Source: Mycolicibacterium sp. TUM20985 (GTDB taxonomy: Bacteria > Actinomycetota > Actinomycetes > Mycobacteriales > Mycobacteriaceae). From it: a DNA stretch of 64,000 nt. Every line of letters begins with the position of its first letter. The first letter of the stretch is position 1. Shown here one piece after another: positions 60,285 through 64,000 of the stretch. The stretch covers positions 558,001 through 622,000 of the forward strand of contig NZ_AP027291.1 of NCBI RefSeq assembly GCF_030295745.1. Direction: 5' to 3'. Below the pieces are notes generated by a model, which saw only the letters and a program-made list of their open reading frames with translations, did no database searches and had not been told where the DNA came from. The position numbers and the translations under genes are program-made.

Positions 60285-60796
60285 CCAGGATCGTGCTGTC
60301 GATCGGTTCGAACGTCGGTGATCGCCTCGCGCACCTGCAATCGGTGGTCGACGGTCTGGGGTCCGCCATCCGCGGCGTCTCCCCGGTGTACGAGACCGAC
60401 GCGTGGGGCGGCATCGAGCAGGGGGCGTTCCTCAACGCGGTCCTCATCGCCGAGGACCCGTCGCTCGGTTGCCGCGACTGGCTACGCCGCGGCCGGGAAC
60501 TCGAGCAGGCCGCCCAGCGCACGCGCGATCAGCATTGGGGGCCAAGGACTCTCGACGTCGACCTGGTCTCCTGCCACGACGGCCCCGACGAAGTGTCCAG
60601 CCGCGACGAGGAGCTGACCCTGCCCCATCCCTACGCCCACCAGCGAGCGTTCGTCCTGACGCCGTGGCTCGCCCTCGACCCGGCGGCGACCCTCACGGTG
60701 AACGGCACGCCGCTTCCCGTCGCCCAGTTGCTGGCCGGTCTGGACGCCACCGAACGCGACGGCGTCCGGCTGGCGGATCACGTGCTGGTGAGCTGA
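60281..60796 (+). CDS. folK: HPPK, 6-hydroxymethyl-dihydropterin pyrophosphokinase
   Basis: A 171-residue enzyme that transfers pyrophosphate from ATP to the pterin. Hallmarks are [19 protein letters not shown] and the ATP/metal motif [11 protein letters not shown], then [13 protein letters not shown]. It starts at GTG 60281, overlapping folB by 4 bp, and its TGA overlaps the next ATG by one base. It completes a folE-folP-folB-folK set. Confidence 0.95.
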   Translation: MTRIVLSIGSNVGDRLAHLQSVVDGLGSAIRGVSPVYETDAWGGIEQGAFLNAVLIAEDPSLGCRDWLRRGRELEQAAQRTRDQHWGPRTLDVDLVSCHDGPDEVSSRDEELTLPHPYAHQRAFVLTPWLALDPAATLTVNGTPLPVAQLLAGLDATERDGVRLADHVLVS

Positions 60797-61272
60797 TGGG
60801 CCCGACCCGCAAACGTGACCTGACGGCCACGACGGTTCTTCTCGCGATCGTCGGCTACGTGCTGGTGAGCCTGACGTATCGCTGGTTCCCACCGATCACC
60901 GTCTGGACGGGGCTGTCCCTGCTGGGCGTGGCAGCCGTCGAGGCGGGTTGGGGGTTCTACGTCAGATCCAAGATCGGCGACGGGAAGATCGGCGACGGGC
61001 CGGGCTGGCTGCATCCGCTGGCCGTCGCGCGCGCCGTGATGATGTCGAAGGCATCGGCGTGGGTGGGGGCTCTCGTCCTGGGTTGGTGGGTGGGCGTTCT
61101 CGTCTACCTGCTGCCCAGGCGTAGCGGGCTCAGAGTGGCGGCCGAGGACACCGCGGGGGTGGTCGTGGCCGCGGTGAGTGCACTGGCGTTGGTGGTCGCC
61201 GCCCTCTGGCTACAGCATTGCTGCAAGTCACCCGACGAGCCGCCGGAGGATGCCCGCGGTGAGCTTCCATGA
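60796..61272 (+). CDS. DUF3180 membrane protein, Rv3605c-like
   Basis: A 158-residue protein with four hydrophobic helices (about 12-30, 36-54, 82-106 and 116-138) and short polar ends. ATG 60796 shares one base with the folK stop, so it is tightly attached to the folate operon; this linkage is conserved in actinobacteria. Function unknown. A repeat KIGDGKIGDG near residue 60 is unusual but short. Confidence 0.85.
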   Translation: MGPTRKRDLTATTVLLAIVGYVLVSLTYRWFPPITVWTGLSLLGVAAVEAGWGFYVRSKIGDGKIGDGPGWLHPLAVARAVMMSKASAWVGALVLGWWVGVLVYLLPRRSGLRVAAEDTAGVVVAAVSALALVVAALWLQHCCKSPDEPPEDARGELP

Positions 61273-61340
61273 GCAGCTGACCAGGCGAATCGCCGACGCG
61301 GTCGATACGCGATGAGACCCGGCGCAGGTACAGTCGGCGC

Positions 61341-62735
61341 ATGACCGAACCGACTCGTGGGGTCCGCGCGCGACGCGGAAACCGCAGGCCGGGGTCGTTG
61401 CTGCTGACGGCGTTGCTGGTGCTCGCCATCGTGGCCAGTTCGGCGCTGGTCTTCACCAACAAGGTCGAGTTGTTGAAGCTTGCCGTGATCGTATCGCTGT
61501 GGGCGGCGGTGGTTGCTGCGTTCGTCTCGTTCATCTACCGGCGGCAGGCGGATCTCGATCACGCCAAGTCGCGCGACCTCAAGCTGGTGTACGACCTGCA
61601 GCTGGATCGCGAGATCTCCGCGCGGCGGGAGTACGAGTTGTCCATCGAGGCTCAGCTGCGCCGCGAACTCGCCTCAGAGTTGCGGGCACAGACATCCGAC
61701 GAGGTGGCCAGTCTCCGTGCCGAACTCGCGGCGCTGCGCGCAAACCTCGAGATCATCTTCGACACCGACCTGCAGAGCCGGCCGGCCATCGAGAACGAAC
61801 GCACCACCGTGCACCGCTTCGGCAATTGGGATGCCGTACCTCAGCAGCAGGTATCGGCGCCGGAGCGTAGTCAGCGAAGCACCAGCCCCGGCCGGGTGAT
61901 CAGCAGTCGCATCGACACCGAGACGCCCGAGGACAGCGACCCCAACACCGAGGAAAGCCCGATCATCGACGTGCCCGTCGAACCCCACCCGCCCGAGGAC
62001 GAGTGGTCTCCGGAGGTACTGGGCGGTGCGCATCGCCGACCGTCCGAGCCGGAACCGGACGATGGCGGGTGGCGACCGCCTCCTTCGCAGGACGAGCCCC
62101 AGCCCCCGGGCCGCCGACGCGCACCCGAACCCGAGTCGGTCCCGGTCTCCGACGGTCGGCAGCCGTGGTCGCCGGTGGACGTTCCCGCACCGCCACCGCC
62201 GCCTCCGCCTCCACCGCCACCTCCACCCCCGCCGCCGCCACCGCGTCGAGAGGAGCCGGAACGTGTCGCCAGGCACGCACCGACGGGATCCGGGTGGCAG
62301 CCCGTGCCGGCCGAGGGGCAGTACATCCCCGCCGGGGTGCCGGGAAGCAACTGGGCCTCCCCGCCCGTCGTGGAACCGGACGCACCGCCGGCCGCGCCGC
62401 CCCCGGCACCGGCCATGACCCCGCCGCCGACCGAGGCGACGAGGCCGGGTCGGCACTACACCGCCGACGTTTCCGATGCCGAAGCGGCGAGGCGAGCCCG
62501 CCACTCGGCCGCCGCCGAGGTCGACCCCGGGCGTCGTACCGCCCCGACCCTCGCGACTCCCGCGTCGGCACCGCCGGAGGCCCCGGAGGCGGCGACCGCC
62601 CGCCATCGCGGAGCCGACGAGGCAGAAGAATCCGCCGGCCAGCACATTGGCGGCCAGCCGGTCTCGGAGCTCATGGCGCGGTTGCAGGCGAATGCCAGCA
62701 CCGGCGGTGGCCGTCGCCGTCGTCGCGAGGAGTGA
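61341..62735 (+). CDS. Membrane protein with coiled coil and long proline-rich tail, Rv3604c-like (DUF6779)
   Basis: A 464-residue protein. Two N-terminal transmembrane helices (about 20-36 and 45-66) lead to an Arg/Glu-rich, probably coiled-coil segment (about 70-140, ELRAQTSDEVASLRAELAAL). The rest is low-complexity, Pro/Glu/Arg-rich, with a run of about 20 Pro between roughly residues 282 and 302. The tail is likely disordered and cytoplasmic. The gene follows the DUF3180 gene by 69 bp. Function unknown; the domain is restricted to actinobacteria. Confidence 0.8.
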   Translation: MTEPTRGVRARRGNRRPGSLLLTALLVLAIVASSALVFTNKVELLKLAVIVSLWAAVVAAFVSFIYRRQADLDHAKSRDLKLVYDLQLDREISARREYELSIEAQLRRELASELRAQTSDEVASLRAELAALRANLEIIFDTDLQSRPAIENERTTVHRFGNWDAVPQQQVSAPERSQRSTSPGRVISSRIDTETPEDSDPNTEESPIIDVPVEPHPPEDEWSPEVLGGAHRRPSEPEPDDGGWRPPPSQDEPQPPGRRRAPEPESVPVSDGRQPWSPVDVPAPPPPPPPPPPPPPPPPPPRREEPERVARHAPTGSGWQPVPAEGQYIPAGVPGSNWASPPVVEPDAPPAAPPPAPAMTPPPTEATRPGRHYTADVSDAEAARRARHSAAAEVDPGRRTAPTLATPASAPPEAPEAATARHRGADEAEESAGQHIGGQPVSELMARLQANASTGGGRRRRREE

Positions 62736-62813
62736 GCTAGTCTCGAGCCGACCGTCCGGTACCCGCTCAGCCGGGACCGGAACGCCGGACACGAGCATGC
62801 GAGGTCGTCTGCG

Positions 62814-63773
62814 ATGGTGCAGTCCCCCGGGTACGCCTGGGGTCCCCCCGACGGACTGCGACCGGCCCGACTCACGGTGGGCATCATCTCCGCCGGTCGC
62901 GTGGGAACGGCTCTCGGCGTCGCGCTGGAACGCGCCGACCACGTCGTCGTGGCGTGTAGTGCGATCTCCCGGGCGTCGCGCCAGCGAGCCGAACAACGCC
63001 TCCCCGACACTCGGGTGCTCCCCGTTCAGGACGTGGCCGCCCAGGCGGAACTGCTCATCCTGGCGGTCCCCGATGCCGAACTCGCCGGTCTCGTCTCGGG
63101 ATTGGCGGCCACGGGATCGGTGCGGCCGGGCACGATCGTGGTGCACACCTCGGGGGCCAACGGCATCGGCGTGCTGCGCCCGCTGACCGAACTCGGCTGC
63201 ATCCCGCTGGCCATCCATCCGGCGATGACGTTCACCGGTTCGGACGAGGACGTCGCCCGGCTCTCTGGAGCATGCTTCGGCATCACCGCCGCCGACGACG
63301 TCGGTCATGCCGTCGCCCAGTCGCTGGTCCTGGAGATCGGCGGTGAACCGTTCGGAGTCCGTGAGGACGCCCGCGCGCTCTACCACGCCGCGCTCGCCCA
63401 CGGCGGCAACCACGTCACCACCGTCCTGCTCGACGCCGTCGAGGCCTTGCGCGCCGCGCTGCGAGGGCAGGAACTGCTGGGTCAGGAAGTGGTCGGCGAC
63501 GCTCCAGGGGGTATCGCCGAACGCGTCCTCGGACCGCTGGCGCGCGCGTCTCTGGAGAATGCGCTGCAACGCGGGCAGTCGGCGCTCACGGGCCCGGTGG
63601 CCCGCGGCGATGCCGCCGCGGTGACCGCTCACCTACGCGCGCTTGCCGAGGTCGATCCCGAACTCGCGCAGGCATACCGGGCCGATTCCCTGCGCACGGC
63701 ACAACGCGCGCACGCTCCGGCGGCCGTGTTCGCCGCGCTCGACGATCCACCCAACGAAGGAGGTCGTGCGTGA
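62814..63773 (+). CDS. Rossmann-like NAD(P)-dependent protein with DUF2520, Rv3603c-like
   Basis: A 319-residue protein with a nucleotide-binding start [17 protein letters not shown] (about residues 22-38), the ketopantoate/6-phosphogluconate-type core [26 protein letters not shown] and [11 protein letters not shown], and a helical DUF2520 C-terminal half with [20 protein letters not shown]. It is directly coupled to panC (4-bp overlap), so ketopantoate reductase activity is a reasonable guess but not established. Start ATG 62814. Confidence 0.85.
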   Translation: MVQSPGYAWGPPDGLRPARLTVGIISAGRVGTALGVALERADHVVVACSAISRASRQRAEQRLPDTRVLPVQDVAAQAELLILAVPDAELAGLVSGLAATGSVRPGTIVVHTSGANGIGVLRPLTELGCIPLAIHPAMTFTGSDEDVARLSGACFGITAADDVGHAVAQSLVLEIGGEPFGVREDARALYHAALAHGGNHVTTVLLDAVEALRAALRGQELLGQEVVGDAPGGIAERVLGPLARASLENALQRGQSALTGPVARGDAAAVTAHLRALAEVDPELAQAYRADSLRTAQRAHAPAAVFAALDDPPNEGGRA

Positions 63774-64000
63774 ACGTCAGGAAACCGCCCGCATTCACCG
63801 CGGGTGAGCTGAACCTCTACACCAAGATCCGGGAGGCGTCCGACGTGGGCCGGGCGCTTCGGACCACGGGGCGACGCGTCGTGCTGGTGCCGACGATGGG
63901 GGCGCTGCACGACGGCCACCTCGCGCTGGTGCGTACCGCGAAGCGGGTACCCGGCGCGGTCGTCGTCGTGTCGATCTTCGTCAACCCCCTGCAGTTCGGC
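63770..64000 (+). CDS. panC: Pantothenate synthetase, 3' end cut by window edge
   Basis: The first 77 codons only. The enzyme condenses pantoate with beta-alanine. The ATP-binding HxGH-type motif is visible as [15 protein letters not shown], followed by [12 protein letters not shown]. The start is GTG 63770, overlapping the DUF2520 gene by 4 bp, with GAAGGAGG just upstream at 63756-63763. Known M. tuberculosis order continues with panD. Confidence 0.95.
   Translation, partial: MNVRKPPAFTAGELNLYTKIREASDVGRALRTTGRRVVLVPTMGALHDGHLALVRTAKRVPGAVVVVSIFVNPLQFG

Noticed and set aside
62190..62250. Proline codon repeat that might look like a tandem repeat or CRISPR-like array
   Set aside because: It is a CCG/CCA/CCT run encoding polyproline inside one protein; there are no spacers.
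62736..62813. Possible riboswitch upstream of the DUF2520/panC genes
   Set aside because: Only a bulged GC stem is seen; no known riboswitch pattern can be matched by eye.

Overview
The window looks like a chromosomal segment of a fast-growing mycobacterium (Mycolicibacterium type). The DNA is very GC-rich, GTG and TTG starts are common, and many neighbouring genes overlap by 4 bp (GTGA/ATGA). The gene order follows M. tuberculosis from Rv3670 (ephE) to Rv3602c (panC), read in the opposite direction. Family names and Rv numbers come from recall, not from a search. I see no insertion sequence, prophage, CRISPR array or replication origin. The ends cut through ephE (left) and panC (right).

Layout. 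1-2194: ephE, a holin-like membrane protein and a secreted serine protease. 2191-10350: an accessory catabolic island with a flavin monooxygenase, a zinc alcohol dehydrogenase, an acetoin-reductase-like SDR, an aldehyde dehydrogenase and two AcoR-like GAF regulators, tied together by GTTGCA-type operator candidates. 10428-14563: acs, a conserved hypothetical gene and a HAD phosphatase, with the Ms1 (6S-like) RNA in the gap before the HAD gene. 14734-19502: the 6C small RNA, then the Tad/Flp pilus-type locus (ssd, cpaF-like, tadB/tadC-like, pilin, two TadE-like genes). 19503-29940: a PAS/GAF protein, a DEAH helicase, topA, a membrane adenylate cyclase, DNA polymerase III delta' and tRNA-Thr(CGT).

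29950-40805: envelope genes, including galE, a DUF2304/GT2 pair and a flippase-like protein. In the same run sits an insertion relative to M. tuberculosis: a Pls-type single-module peptide synthetase with a lysine-like specificity code, coupled to an M1 metallopeptidase. This is the strongest candidate for an under-described system in the window. 40919-47139: an acyltransferase, L-2-hydroxyglutarate oxidase, a beta-lactamase-fold hydrolase, allantoicase and OHCU decarboxylase (purine ring catabolism).

47241-64000: the conserved core ppa, dacB, a zinc protease, tilS, hpt, a molybdopterin oxidoreductase, a SIMPL lipoprotein, ephA, ftsH, then folE-folP-folB-folK, two membrane proteins, a DUF2520 dehydrogenase and panC. 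hpt, ftsH and the fol genes run as a tight rightward block, as expected for a housekeeping folate/pantothenate operon.

Two small RNAs (Ms1 and 6C), two copies of a 49-bp palindromic element and several long hairpins sit between genes. One Tad gene (TadE-like) has no canonical start in its own frame, which points to an unusual start, a frameshift or a sequence error.
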